A stretch of 64,000 nucleotides of DNA from NCBI RefSeq assembly GCF_029194005.1, contig NZ_JARFVA010000002.1, positions 558,001 to 622,000 of the forward strand, read 5' to 3'. The position numbers and the translations under genes are program-made. How positions within the stretch are numbered: position 1 is the first letter of the stretch; each line of letters begins with the position of its first letter. Positions 51,147 through 60,751 of this stretch are shown one piece after another. The notes beneath the pieces are model-generated. The model was not told where the DNA came from, did not search any database, and saw nothing but the letters and a program-made list of their open reading frames with translations. This stretch comes from Flagellimonas okinawensis (GTDB lineage Bacteria > Bacteroidota > Bacteroidia > Flavobacteriales > Flavobacteriaceae).

Positions 51147-52406
51147 ATGAAAAAGAGACAGTTTCTCCGATATATGGGCAATGCAGCAATGGCAACCCCA
51201 TTATTGCCATTTTCCTTGGAAAGTATACCAAAAACAAATTCGCCATACCCCGATAAGGATAGCGAAGCATTTTGGGAACGGATACGAAAAGATTATAAGC
51301 TAAAGCCGGATTACATTAATTTGGAAAGTGGATATTATAATATTATTCCAACTCCCATTTTAGAAAAATATACCCAACATATTCAGCATGTAAATTATGA
51401 GGGCTCTTATTACATGCGCACGGTGCAATGGGACAACAAGAAAAAAGCTGCGGCTCGTGTCGCGGAGCTGGTGAACTGTTCTGAAAAGGGATTAATCATT
51501 ACCCGGAACACTACGGAATCCTTGGATACGATCATTGGGGGGTATCCTTGGGAAAAGGGTGATGAGGCTATATTTGCTGTCCAGGATTATGGGGCGATGC
51601 AGGTGCATTTTCATCAGATGGAAGATCGTTATGGCATCGTTTGCAAAAAGGTGTCCTTGCCCAATCATCCCGAATCTGATGAAGAAATAGTTTCGCTTTA
51701 CGAATCGCAGATTACACCAAAGACCAGATTGTTAATGATCTGCCATATGGTAAATGTAACTGGTCAAATTCTACCAGTTCGAAAAATATGTGACATGGCA
51801 CATTCGCATGGTGTGGAGGTTATGGTGGACGGCGCCCATTGTGTGGGACACATAAAGGTTGACCTGGTGCAATTGGATTGTGATTACTACGGTTCCAGCT
51901 TGCATAAATGGCTTTGTGCCCCTTTAGGGGCAGGAATGCTCTATGTGGCTGAAAGGAATATTCCCAAAATATGGCCCTTGTTGGCGGAACACGAAAAGGA
52001 TAAGACCAAAATACGTCGATTAAACCATACGGGAACCCATCCGGTACATACGGATCTTACCATAAACGATTCGGTGGATTATCTAGAAATGATAGGTTTG
52101 GAACGCAAGGAGAATCGAATGCGTTTTCTTCAACGCTACTGGAGCGATCAATTGAGAGATGTGGAAAATGTAGTCATCAACACCCCAATTGAACCGCATA
52201 GAAGCTGCGGTATTGCCAATGTGGGCCTAACAAATATTAAACCGAGTGAAATGGCCAAAACTTTGTTGGACGAGTTCAATGTATGGACGGTGGCCATTGA
52301 TTTTGAAAATGTACACGGATGTAGGATTACACCAAATGTGTTTACAACCACAGAGGAGTTGGATCAATTTGTGGATGCCATTAAAACCATGGCGAAGCGA
52401 GTTTAA
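51147..52406 (+). CDS. Class V aminotransferase / isopenicillin-N-epimerase-like, exported
   Basis: 419 residues. The ATG at 51147 gives a Tat-like leader (MKKRQFLRYMGNAAMATPLL). PLP enzyme of the class V fold: RNTTESLDTIIGG, DGAHCVGHI (PLP-binding Asp), and Lys254 in YGSSLHKWLCAPLGAG for the Schiff base. Similar Tat-exported proteins are annotated as isopenicillin N epimerase-like; the real reaction is unknown. Divergent from the AraC-type gene. Its last 4 bases overlap the convergent metallophosphatase gene. Confidence 0.88.
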   Translation: MKKRQFLRYMGNAAMATPLLPFSLESIPKTNSPYPDKDSEAFWERIRKDYKLKPDYINLESGYYNIIPTPILEKYTQHIQHVNYEGSYYMRTVQWDNKKKAAARVAELVNCSEKGLIITRNTTESLDTIIGGYPWEKGDEAIFAVQDYGAMQVHFHQMEDRYGIVCKKVSLPNHPESDEEIVSLYESQITPKTRLLMICHMVNVTGQILPVRKICDMAHSHGVEVMVDGAHCVGHIKVDLVQLDCDYYGSSLHKWLCAPLGAGMLYVAERNIPKIWPLLAEHEKDKTKIRRLNHTGTHPVHTDLTINDSVDYLEMIGLERKENRMRFLQRYWSDQLRDVENVVINTPIEPHRSCGIANVGLTNIKPSEMAKTLLDEFNVWTVAIDFENVHGCRITPNVFTTTEELDQFVDAIKTMAKRV

Positions 52407-53299
52407 CGATCTATATAATCTTTAAGTTTCTCGGGGCCTTCCAATAATACCCGCACAATTTGAAGGGTACCGTCCGGTTTGGTATCAATATGCCATTTGA
52501 TAAGGGAGATTTTTCCTTTTTCAATCTCTATTCCGGTAATGCTCCTTGGGTGTACGCAACTTCCATCATTAAAAAAGGGAATTTGACCAGGCTCTGGAAA
52601 CCGGGGTCTATGGGTGTGTCCCGCCAGTGTGATCAGCAATCCTTTTTTTAAAATCCAACGTTTTATTCGCTTTTCAATCCTGATGAGTTCCTTGTAATTT
52701 TTAGCCGGACTTGTGGGATCTGCAATACCTACTACTTGTAGGGGTTTCCATAATATCCGGACCAAAAATCTCCCAATGCGCCAACACACGTAGTTCCACC
52801 AATCCGCTTGGTGACCATGGGTGCAAAAAATTTCTTGTCCGGTCTCACTGTGCTTTAGGATAAGTGCTTCGTGATAAGTTATTCCTTCAAAAAGTGCTTT
52901 GTCGGAGCCATCAATAGGTTCAAAATAATGGGATAGATGTTCATCCACATAATTGGGGTCACGGTATACCATATCGTGATTTCCCCAAAGCATGTGCAAC
53001 CGTTTTTCCAAATGGAACCTGCGCAATAGTTGATACACATTTTTATGTGCTTCAAAAATGGATTCGAAGCTGATGTTCTCCCAAAGTTCGTCACCATCAC
53101 CAAGTTCAATATACGTATAGCCCTCCCTGTAATAATGGTTTAATGCGTGGAAGTAAATATTTCTATTATTGGCGAAATCATCTGCAAAACTATTGTCCCC
53201 ACGATGGCAGTCACTAAAAAAGATGAATTTGGAGTCTTCATCGAAAGGTAGCGTCATGGCGTTTTTGTAGGCTCTGTCTAATCTGGCTGATGAGGACAT
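52403..53299 (-). CDS. Calcineurin-like metallophosphatase
   Basis: 298 residues from the ATG at 53299. Metal motifs are FFSDCHRGD (D-x-H, with Asp and His), ELGDGDELW (usual GDxxD), MLWGNHDMVY (GNHD), and TLAGHTHRPRF (GHxH). Two hydrophobic stretches near 175-195 suggest membrane contact. Resembles the UDP-2,3-diacylglucosamine hydrolase-like group, so lipid A-type substrates are possible. A -7-like TATCTTTA (53344-53351, minus) supports the chosen start over 53356. Confidence 0.85.
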   Translation of the reverse strand: MSSSARLDRAYKNAMTLPFDEDSKFIFFSDCHRGDNSFADDFANNRNIYFHALNHYYREGYTYIELGDGDELWENISFESIFEAHKNVYQLLRRFHLEKRLHMLWGNHDMVYRDPNYVDEHLSHYFEPIDGSDKALFEGITYHEALILKHSETGQEIFCTHGHQADWWNYVCWRIGRFLVRILWKPLQVVGIADPTSPAKNYKELIRIEKRIKRWILKKGLLITLAGHTHRPRFPEPGQIPFFNDGSCVHPRSITGIEIEKGKISLIKWHIDTKPDGTLQIVRVLLEGPEKLKDYIDR

Positions 53300-53392
53300 G
53301 AAAAAGTTTTTGCTAAATATCCTTAAAAATGGCAATTGGTCCATAAAGATACCCATTAAAGGGCATGCATTTTTACTTTTTGTAACTTTGCG

Positions 53393-53400
53393 CAGTAAAT
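53393..53400 (+). promoter_or_regulatory. -7 element of the GAF gene (TAACTTTG)
   Basis: Exact TANNTTTG, 17 bp before the ATG at 53418; it places the start at 53418 and not at 53298. Confidence 0.55.
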
Positions 53401-53417
53401 CTCGACCAATACGGTGT

Positions 53418-55793
53418 ATGAAACACGACTACAATTCAGAAAGTCCCCTTGTTCAGCTCGTTAGTTTCAATAAATTATTGGAGCATTACGATGAACAGTT
53501 GAATTCCGCTAATGCACACCTTGCCGAAAGGGCTAAGTATGTTTTGGATGCACAAGCGCCTTACCCTATTTTAAGGGAAGGGTTTTCTGATTTGTCCTTG
53601 TTGGAAAAACATAAGGATGTTATTCGTGTGATATTGGAAGATTCATTCTCTCCGATATTGACCAAAAACGAGATCAAGACCGCTTCCACTCCTTTTGAAA
53701 ATTTGGTATTCAATTCATCTGAACGTTTTCGTCAGATATTGAAGGATGCCGGTGAAGACTTTGATTTGGAAATCACCAATATACCCAGAGAATTTGGATA
53801 CATTATGAGGTGTACCGTAATACTAAAATTCTATTATGGGTATAACCTTGACTTTAAGCGTCCTTTCTTTTACGATATTCCCGACACCAATGGTGTAATG
53901 CGCAGGTACCGAATTTTGTACAATGCGGATTTTATGGAAATTATTCCAACTGAAAATGCCAAGGAAATTACACCGGACGATGTGGACGAGTTGTTGGACA
54001 ACTTCTACAATTTGGATATTTGGAAGGAAAAAATACCACCGAACAGTTTTATAGCTAAGGGTTTTGTAATCTCCAATATGTTCGATGTTACCGCGGAACA
54101 TTCCGTCTCTGAAATTAAGTCCACCTTGATTGGTAGGGCTCAAAGGGGCAAGGAGACATTTATGGAGAGTTTCGAGGATACCTTTAGGTCTTTTTTTAAT
54201 CTAAACGATATAAAAGTTGGCTTTTCCGGCTATGATTCCGGGGCCAACCGATTTTTCAGGATCTATGGCAAGGGTATGGAGAGCTATATTCTCAATGGAA
54301 AGGATATGGAAGATTGTGATTCCATGTTCTGTAATTATACCCATGGGAAATTGTTCAAGCAGAACAAATACTTCGCTATATCCAATGTGGAGAAATATTT
54401 TGAAGGATCCAAAGGGGAGACCCAACCGTACAGGAGCCTAATGGAGCAGGGTATAAAGAGCGCCATTTTGGCCCCAATTGCTGTAAACGGAAACCTATTG
54501 GGTGTACTTGAACTTGTTTCGGGAAAGGTTAACGAACTCAACAGCGTAAATGCCAACAAGCTGGATGATGTGATGCCCTATATTGTTGCAGCTGTAATGC
54601 GAACTATAGAGGAAGAGGAAAACTTGATCGATGCGGTAATACAGCATGAGTGTACCTCTGTTCATCCGTCCGTGTACTGGAAGTTTCAGGAAGAGGCCAA
54701 ACGCTTTATGGCCGATGAACTTGCAGGGAACGAACCTGTTTTTAAAGAGGTAGTATTCAAGGATGTTTATCCCTTGTATGGTCAAATAGATATCAAGGAC
54801 TCGGCAAAGGAACGGAACCTGGCGATTCAGAGGGATTTAATGATTCAGCTTTCAGAGATCAATGATGTTCTCGAAATTGCCTTTGAAAAATATAAACTCC
54901 CCATTTATGAGGAGTTGATGTTTAGGGTCAACAATTATTTGAACGAGGTAAAAGAAGCTTTGTTCACACATACCGAGCAAGCTGTTTTTGATTTTGTAAA
55001 GGAAGAGGTTGATCCAGTTTTCAATCATCTTCAAAAGCAAGATGAAGAAATTGCCGGATTGCTGGAGAAATACATTCAGAAAATAGACAAGGCTACCGAG
55101 AGCTACTACGATCATCGTAGAAATTACGATAACAGTGTAATGGAGGCCAATATGAAACTTGCCGCTTTATTGGATAAAAGACAGGAAGAGGCACAAGAAA
55201 TGTTCCCGCACTATTTTGAACGCTACAAGACCGACGGTGTGGAACACAATATGTACATCGGAAGCTCCATTACCAAAGATAGGGAGTTCAGTGAGTTGTT
55301 TTTGAGCAACCTTAGATTATGGCAGCTCCAGGTGATGTGCGAAATGGAGAATAAGTACTATAGCTTAAAGCCACATTTGCCCGTAAAATTGGACGTTGCA
55401 TCCTTGGTGTTGGTATACAGTACCTCTTTGGCCATAAGATTTAGAATGGACGAGAAGCGTTTTGATGTGGATGGAACCTACAATGCAAGGTACGAGGTCA
55501 TCAAAAAGCGAATCGATAAGTCCTTTATCAAGGGGACCAATGAACGTCTTACACAAAAAGGCAAATTGGCCATTGTATATTCGCAGCGCAAGGATGAAAA
55601 AGAGTATCTCCGCTATATCAGCTTTTTAAAAGCCAAAGGCTATTTTACCAACAATATTGAAATTGTGGAGCTTGAAGGTGTTCAGGGAGTATCCGGATTA
55701 AAGGCGATAAGGGCCGAGATTTTATACCAAAAGGACAAAAAATCCGAGCGCACCTATACTTACGAAGACCTAATGCAGGAGTTGAGCTCTTAG
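53418..55793 (+). CDS. Large GAF-domain protein, function unknown
   Basis: 791 residues from the ATG at 53418, directly after a -7 element. No signal peptide or membrane helix. The N-terminal 280 residues are not recognised (strand/helix mix). A GAF-like domain follows at about 290-430 (GFSGYDSGANRFFRIYGKGM, YFAISNVEKY, IKSAILAPIAVNGNLLGVLELVSG). The C-terminal half (about 440-790) is mostly helical, with charged heptads (EEVDPVFNHLQKQDEEIAGLLEKYIQ). GAF domains sense small ligands, including cyclic nucleotides. No DNA-binding, kinase, GGDEF or phosphodiesterase motif is visible. It ends 2 bp from the convergent HD-PycTM gene. Confidence 0.75.
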   Translation: MKHDYNSESPLVQLVSFNKLLEHYDEQLNSANAHLAERAKYVLDAQAPYPILREGFSDLSLLEKHKDVIRVILEDSFSPILTKNEIKTASTPFENLVFNSSERFRQILKDAGEDFDLEITNIPREFGYIMRCTVILKFYYGYNLDFKRPFFYDIPDTNGVMRRYRILYNADFMEIIPTENAKEITPDDVDELLDNFYNLDIWKEKIPPNSFIAKGFVISNMFDVTAEHSVSEIKSTLIGRAQRGKETFMESFEDTFRSFFNLNDIKVGFSGYDSGANRFFRIYGKGMESYILNGKDMEDCDSMFCNYTHGKLFKQNKYFAISNVEKYFEGSKGETQPYRSLMEQGIKSAILAPIAVNGNLLGVLELVSGKVNELNSVNANKLDDVMPYIVAAVMRTIEEEENLIDAVIQHECTSVHPSVYWKFQEEAKRFMADELAGNEPVFKEVVFKDVYPLYGQIDIKDSAKERNLAIQRDLMIQLSEINDVLEIAFEKYKLPIYEELMFRVNNYLNEVKEALFTHTEQAVFDFVKEEVDPVFNHLQKQDEEIAGLLEKYIQKIDKATESYYDHRRNYDNSVMEANMKLAALLDKRQEEAQEMFPHYFERYKTDGVEHNMYIGSSITKDREFSELFLSNLRLWQLQVMCEMENKYYSLKPHLPVKLDVASLVLVYSTSLAIRFRMDEKRFDVDGTYNARYEVIKKRIDKSFIKGTNERLTQKGKLAIVYSQRKDEKEYLRYISFLKAKGYFTNNIEIVELEGVQGVSGLKAIRAEILYQKDKKSERTYTYEDLMQELSS

Positions 55794-55795
55794 GG

Positions 55796-56989
55796 TTAGA
55801 ATATTAACCGGTCGGGTCCAAAAAACCTAAAGGCAATACCAAAGGCGATAACGGATATAATTATGCCCAACATAAAAATGTTGTAGGTTAAACGCAATAT
55901 CTTGTATTTTCTGTTCAGGACAACCCCTAAATAATAAAGATCTTTGGTGAGTGAAGAATACACGTAGTCTTTGTCCTTGACCAACTCTTCCACAGCTGCC
56001 TGGTATTCTTCCAGTCGCATTTGATGAAAGTTGCCAAAGAACAGAAGGTTCACCCTTCTTTTTTCCACATCTTCCTGGGTGAATTTTCCACGGGTAATGT
56101 TGGGGCGTGTGGCCAATACAGATAAAACCATGGAGGCAACACTGAACATGATCAATATAAAAGTGGGATAGATCATATAGGTATTGGTGGGATTATCCAA
56201 TTTGGTGAGCAAATTGGCCAGTACCAACGAAATGATAATTGCGTTCACGGACAATAATATGTTCGCTTTTGTATCGGCGATATCACTTAGTTTTAGATGG
56301 TTCCTCAAAGTAACTCGATAAAGGGTCTGTACACTCCTGTCCGGACTTTCACTTTTATACTTGGCCTTTAAAGCTTCTTTTTTGGCTATCTTTTTTTCTG
56401 TCTTTTTCTCCTTGAGTAGTTTCTTTAGGTTTTGTTGTTTTCCCTCTTCCCAGTTTTCCTTGGCGTAGTCGGTAAAAAAATTATGCTGGGTACGGAACAT
56501 TTTAATGTTTTTGTCCCGCCATTGTTTTGCTGTATAATCGGCAACACCCAAGGCTTTGAGCTCCTCCTTTAAAAAGTCGGTGGTCTCCCAATAACTCTTT
56601 TTGGCAAAATGGGAAATATCCGCATCCCTTATTATTCCCTCCAAAAGGTTTTCCGGTTCATGGCACATTTTGGTCGCCATGATCAAGGAACATACATGAT
56701 CGATTCCTTGTTTGTCATATTCATTTTCGGTCAAAAAATCCCTCGCAATTTCACAACTATTTTCCTCATGGTCCTCCCTTCCTTTAATATGTCCAACATC
56801 GTGGAGCCACGCTGCCAACATCAATCTTTCGTTCTCATCCTCCTTTAGATTATAATAGTTGAGCAATTCTTTAGTACTTTTAACCACTCGTTCGGTATGT
56901 CGCAAGTTGTGGTACAAGAACTTGGGGTCAAGCTTTTCTGTTAACAGTTTAGAAACGAAGTGTTTAGTTTTTTCAACAATTTCCGACAT
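55796..56989 (-). CDS. HD-domain protein with Pycsar-effector (PycTM) membrane domain
   Basis: 397 residues. An HD phosphohydrolase domain comes first: His27/His31 in YHNLRHTERVV, His63-Asp64 in AAWLHDVGH, Asp122/124 in IIRDADIS. A basic coil (about 188-212) follows, then a region matching the Pycsar effector family (DUF5706; TLYRVTLRNHLKLSDIADTK) with membrane helices at about 242-262, 273-293 and 368-390. In Pycsar immunity such membrane effectors respond to cCMP or cUMP and damage the inner membrane. Here there is no pyrimidine cyclase nearby, and an HD enzyme is fused on, which could degrade the signal. A housekeeping role in this phylum is also possible. Confidence 0.88.
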   Translation of the reverse strand: MSEIVEKTKHFVSKLLTEKLDPKFLYHNLRHTERVVKSTKELLNYYNLKEDENERLMLAAWLHDVGHIKGREDHEENSCEIARDFLTENEYDKQGIDHVCSLIMATKMCHEPENLLEGIIRDADISHFAKKSYWETTDFLKEELKALGVADYTAKQWRDKNIKMFRTQHNFFTDYAKENWEEGKQQNLKKLLKEKKTEKKIAKKEALKAKYKSESPDRSVQTLYRVTLRNHLKLSDIADTKANILLSVNAIIISLVLANLLTKLDNPTNTYMIYPTFILIMFSVASMVLSVLATRPNITRGKFTQEDVEKRRVNLLFFGNFHQMRLEEYQAAVEELVKDKDYVYSSLTKDLYYLGVVLNRKYKILRLTYNIFMLGIIISVIAFGIAFRFFGPDRLIF

Positions 56990-57043
56990 ACTATCTGAAT
57001 TAAAACATCCAAATTACAAAATTTTGGAATCAACCTTGTGTGT

Positions 57044-60000
57044 ATGAAGAAACATTACTTGCTTGTCTTCTTGATTGTTTTGGCTACTGGTTGTGCAACC
57101 TACGAGGCAAAGTATGCAGAGCCTTTTTCTGCTTATGACAATACGGTTGACAAAGAGATAGAGCACACTTTCTTTTTGATCGGAGATGCGGGAAAATCTC
57201 CTATTGGTGACCTTAATCCAACCTTGAAAAAGTTTAAAAAGGTCCTGGAAAATGCCGATAAAAACAGTACGGCCATCTTTTTGGGAGATAATATTTACCC
57301 TGCCGGACTCCCAGATAAAAAAGATTCTACCATTGCATATTTAGAGGCTAAGAATCACTTGGATGCTCAATTGAGGACCTTGGAAAAGTTCAAGGGGAAA
57401 AAGCTTTTTATCCCTGGTAATCACGATTGGTACACCGATGGTCTCAAGGGCTTAAAACGTGAGGAAGAATATATTGAGGAGGTTCTGCACGATAATGACG
57501 CGTTCCAGCCGGAGAATGGCTGCCCTATAGAGAAAATGGAGATCAACGACAAGGTAATGATCATTGCCATTGATACGGAATGGTATATAGTGAATTGGGA
57601 TAAACACCCGACCATGAACGATAATTGTGAAATCAAGGATAGAGGTCGTTTTTTGGAAGAATTGGAAAGTTTGATCAAAAAAAATAGGGATAAAACCATT
57701 ATCCTTGCCATGCATCATCCCATGTTTTCATATGGCGCTCATGGAGGTCAATTCTCCTTTAAACAAGGCATGTACCCCAGTGGCGGCAATGTACCTTTGC
57801 CCGTCCTTGGTTCGGCGATCAATTTGTTGAGAAAAACATCAGGGGCAACAACCGAGGACCTGTCCAACAAGATGTACAATCAGTTAAAGAACAGAATAGT
57901 TACCCTATCGCAGTATTCTGATAAGGTGATATTTACCTCTGGGCACGAGCATACTATGCAGTATATTGAAGAGTATGGAAAACCGCAGATCGTAAGCGGT
58001 GCCGGAGCAAAAACTGGCTCAACCCGATTATTGAACGGGAGTAAATTTTCTACAGGCGAAAATGGATTTGCCATTTTAAAAGTGTTTAAAGATGGGTCTT
58101 CTGAAGTGGAATTCCATGGCGCCGATTCGGAAAGTCCACTATTTCAAACGCAAGTCTTGCCACCTGATAGGTCTACAAAAAAAGTTGAACTTTCAGAGAA
58201 TTTCCCACCGTATAAAATGGCTTCGGTATATGATCAGGAAGAAGTAGAAAAAACTGGTTTTCATAAATTGTTGTGGGGTGAACGCTACAGAAAGTATTAT
58301 GCTACCCAAGTAAAAGCTCCAACCGTACGTTTGGACACACTTTTCGGGGGATTATCGGTTGTTAGAAAGGGAGGGGGAAACCAATCCAATTCCTTGCGCT
58401 TGGCGGATAAAGAAGGTCGGGAATATGTAATGCGAGACCTTAGGAAAAGTGCTGAGAGATATTTGCAGGCCATAGCCTTCCAAGACCAATATATAATCGG
58501 ACAATTTGAAGATACTTATCCTGAAAAATTGTTGTTGGACCTATATACGGGTGCACATCCCTACGCGCCTTTTACCATTGGTAAATTGTCCGATGCTTTG
58601 GGAATGTACCACACCAATCCCAAGTTATATTACGTGCCCAAGCAGTCGGTACTTGGGGATTATAATAAGGAATTTGGTGATGGACTGTACATGATCGAAG
58701 AGCACGTTTCGGACGACCATGACAATCTTGAAAGTTTTGGGTACACCAAAAAGATTGAAAGTACCTACGACCTGATGGATAAACTTCGAGAGGACGAGGA
58801 GTACAGTATTGATCAAAAGGAGTATGTGAAAGCACGACTTTTTGATATACTTATCGGTGACTGGGATAGGCATGTGGATCAATGGAGATGGGCCGAATTC
58901 GAAATGGAAGATGGAGATAAGGTATACAAGCCCATTCCAAGGGACCGGGACCAGGTTTTTTCTCGATGGGGAGATGGCCTTATTATGGGCTTCGGTTCCA
59001 GAGCGGTTCCCGCGCTTCGTATTTTTGAAGGGTTTCATGAAAAAATCAGAAGTGTAAAGGGACTTACTTCCTCGCCTAGAACATTTGCTTTGGACATGGC
59101 ATTACTGTCTGAAACGGACATGGATATGTGGATAGAACAAGCAAAGTTCATTCAGCAAAACCTCAATGCAGAAATTATTGATGAAGCTTTTTTGGCTTTT
59201 CCCGAAGAGGTCAGGGATGAAACCTTGGACAAGATCAAAAGCATTCTTTTGGCCAGAAAGGAAAATCTGGTCCAGACGGCGAAGAACTATTTTAGTGTTT
59301 TAAACCAGTACAGTGTTATTACAGGAACGGACAAGGACGATTATTTCAATATTGTTTCACTTCCCAATGGAAATATCGAAATAAGGGCCTATCGTATCAA
59401 AGGTGGAGAATATGAAGATATGTTCTTCCAAAAAATATACAGTCCTGAGCATACCAAGGAAATATGGATCTATGGTCTGGATGATGATGATGTCTTTGAG
59501 GCTAATACGGAAACTTCAAGGATAAAGGTTAGGATTGTAGGGGGGCAAAACAACGATATCTATAAGATATCGGAAAATTCCAAAAGGATATTCGTCTACG
59601 ATTTCAAGACAAAGAAAAACACCTTGGACGAGGCATATGGTGGGAAAATTAATCTAATCAATGATTATGACACCAATACATACGAGTTTTTGAATATTAA
59701 GGGTAGCAATAACCAAGTATTGCCCACTATCGGATTTAATCCAGATGATGGTGTAAGAATCGGATTTACGAACACCTATACATTCAATGGGTTTAGGAAA
59801 AACCCGTTTACACGTCAACATACCTTAAATGCGGCCTATTATTTTGCCACGGATGGTTTTGATTTTGGATATAGGGGCGAATTTGCCCATGTGTTCAATA
59901 AGGTGAATTTGGAGCTGCACGCCAGGTTTACAAGTCCAAACTTTACAAGAAACTTTTTTGGTTTTGGCAATGAGACGGTAAATATTGACGATGAGCATCC

Positions 60001-60751
60001 TTTGGAACTAGACTACAATCGGGTAAGAATCCGAACCTTACGAATAGCTCCGTCCTTGGTATGGCGTGGATTTTTGGGTTCCAAGGTTAGATTGGGCATT
60101 GCATACGAGAATATTGAAATTGAGGAAACCACTGATAGGTTCATCAATGAGTTTTATTTGGAAAATGGCGAGGAGAACCATTTAAGTTTTCTTGGGGCCG
60201 ATGCAGAATACAGCTATTCCAACACGGATAATGAGGCTTACCCGACTTTAGGAATGGGTTTTTCCCTGGAAGGTGGATTCAAGACCAATCTGGACGATTC
60301 ATCCAGATCGTTCGGATATGTGATTTCCTCACTTTCCTTTGATCATAAACTCACGGCAGATGGGAAGTTGGTCCTGGCCACTAAATTAAAAGGACATTTT
60401 ACCATAGGGGACGACTATGAGTTTTATCAGGCAGCCAGTCTTGGTGGAAACAATGGTTTGCGCGGATATCGTTTTCAACGATTTACAGGTAAAACAGCCT
60501 ATTTTCAAAATACCGATTTAAGATACAGTTTTCGAAGTGTCCGAACAGGTATTATGCCGGTTAACCCGGGAATATTTGGAGGTTTCGATTACGGAAGAGT
60601 ATGGTATCCGGGGGAAGATTCCAATAAGTGGCATAACTCCTATGGGGGCGGATTTTTCTTGAACGGGGCCGATGTGCTATCTGCTAATTTTGGGTTGTTC
60701 AACAGTGCCGATGGATTGAGGTTTGCCTTTGGTCTAGGTTTTGGATTTTAA
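57044..60751 (+). CDS. Phosphoesterase - kinase-like - BamA-barrel fusion lipoprotein
   Basis: 1235 residues from the ATG at 57044; lipobox LATGC (Cys17). Three parts follow. (1) Calcineurin-like phosphoesterase, about 42-340: IGDAGKSP, FLGDNIYP, IPGNHDWY, MHHPMFSYGAHG, SGHEHTMQY. (2) About 430-690, a region with kinase-like marks: EYVMRDLRKSAERY (candidate ATP Lys/Arg strand), DILIGDWDRHVDQWRW (like the catalytic loop of CotH/HipA-type kinases) and YKPIPRDRDQVF (candidate metal Asp). (3) About 880-1235, an Omp85/BamA-type barrel ending FAFGLGFGF. The outer part is familiar in Bacteroidota as a BamA/TamA-family protein; the kinase reading of part 2 is mine. No POTRA domain is seen. Confidence 0.85.
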   Translation: MKKHYLLVFLIVLATGCATYEAKYAEPFSAYDNTVDKEIEHTFFLIGDAGKSPIGDLNPTLKKFKKVLENADKNSTAIFLGDNIYPAGLPDKKDSTIAYLEAKNHLDAQLRTLEKFKGKKLFIPGNHDWYTDGLKGLKREEEYIEEVLHDNDAFQPENGCPIEKMEINDKVMIIAIDTEWYIVNWDKHPTMNDNCEIKDRGRFLEELESLIKKNRDKTIILAMHHPMFSYGAHGGQFSFKQGMYPSGGNVPLPVLGSAINLLRKTSGATTEDLSNKMYNQLKNRIVTLSQYSDKVIFTSGHEHTMQYIEEYGKPQIVSGAGAKTGSTRLLNGSKFSTGENGFAILKVFKDGSSEVEFHGADSESPLFQTQVLPPDRSTKKVELSENFPPYKMASVYDQEEVEKTGFHKLLWGERYRKYYATQVKAPTVRLDTLFGGLSVVRKGGGNQSNSLRLADKEGREYVMRDLRKSAERYLQAIAFQDQYIIGQFEDTYPEKLLLDLYTGAHPYAPFTIGKLSDALGMYHTNPKLYYVPKQSVLGDYNKEFGDGLYMIEEHVSDDHDNLESFGYTKKIESTYDLMDKLREDEEYSIDQKEYVKARLFDILIGDWDRHVDQWRWAEFEMEDGDKVYKPIPRDRDQVFSRWGDGLIMGFGSRAVPALRIFEGFHEKIRSVKGLTSSPRTFALDMALLSETDMDMWIEQAKFIQQNLNAEIIDEAFLAFPEEVRDETLDKIKSILLARKENLVQTAKNYFSVLNQYSVITGTDKDDYFNIVSLPNGNIEIRAYRIKGGEYEDMFFQKIYSPEHTKEIWIYGLDDDDVFEANTETSRIKVRIVGGQNNDIYKISENSKRIFVYDFKTKKNTLDEAYGGKINLINDYDTNTYEFLNIKGSNNQVLPTIGFNPDDGVRIGFTNTYTFNGFRKNPFTRQHTLNAAYYFATDGFDFGYRGEFAHVFNKVNLELHARFTSPNFTRNFFGFGNETVNIDDEHPLELDYNRVRIRTLRIAPSLVWRGFLGSKVRLGIAYENIEIEETTDRFINEFYLENGEENHLSFLGADAEYSYSNTDNEAYPTLGMGFSLEGGFKTNLDDSSRSFGYVISSLSFDHKLTADGKLVLATKLKGHFTIGDDYEFYQAASLGGNNGLRGYRFQRFTGKTAYFQNTDLRYSFRSVRTGIMPVNPGIFGGFDYGRVWYPGEDSNKWHNSYGGGFFLNGADVLSANFGLFNSADGLRFAFGLGFGF

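Noticed and set aside
53298..53417. Longer start for the GAF protein
   Set aside because: A TANNTTTG element lies at 53393-53400, so this region is promoter rather than coding.
55796..56989. A complete Pycsar defence operon
   Set aside because: Only the effector-type domain is present; no adenylate-cyclase-like pyrimidine cyclase lies on either side, and neighbours look like core genes.
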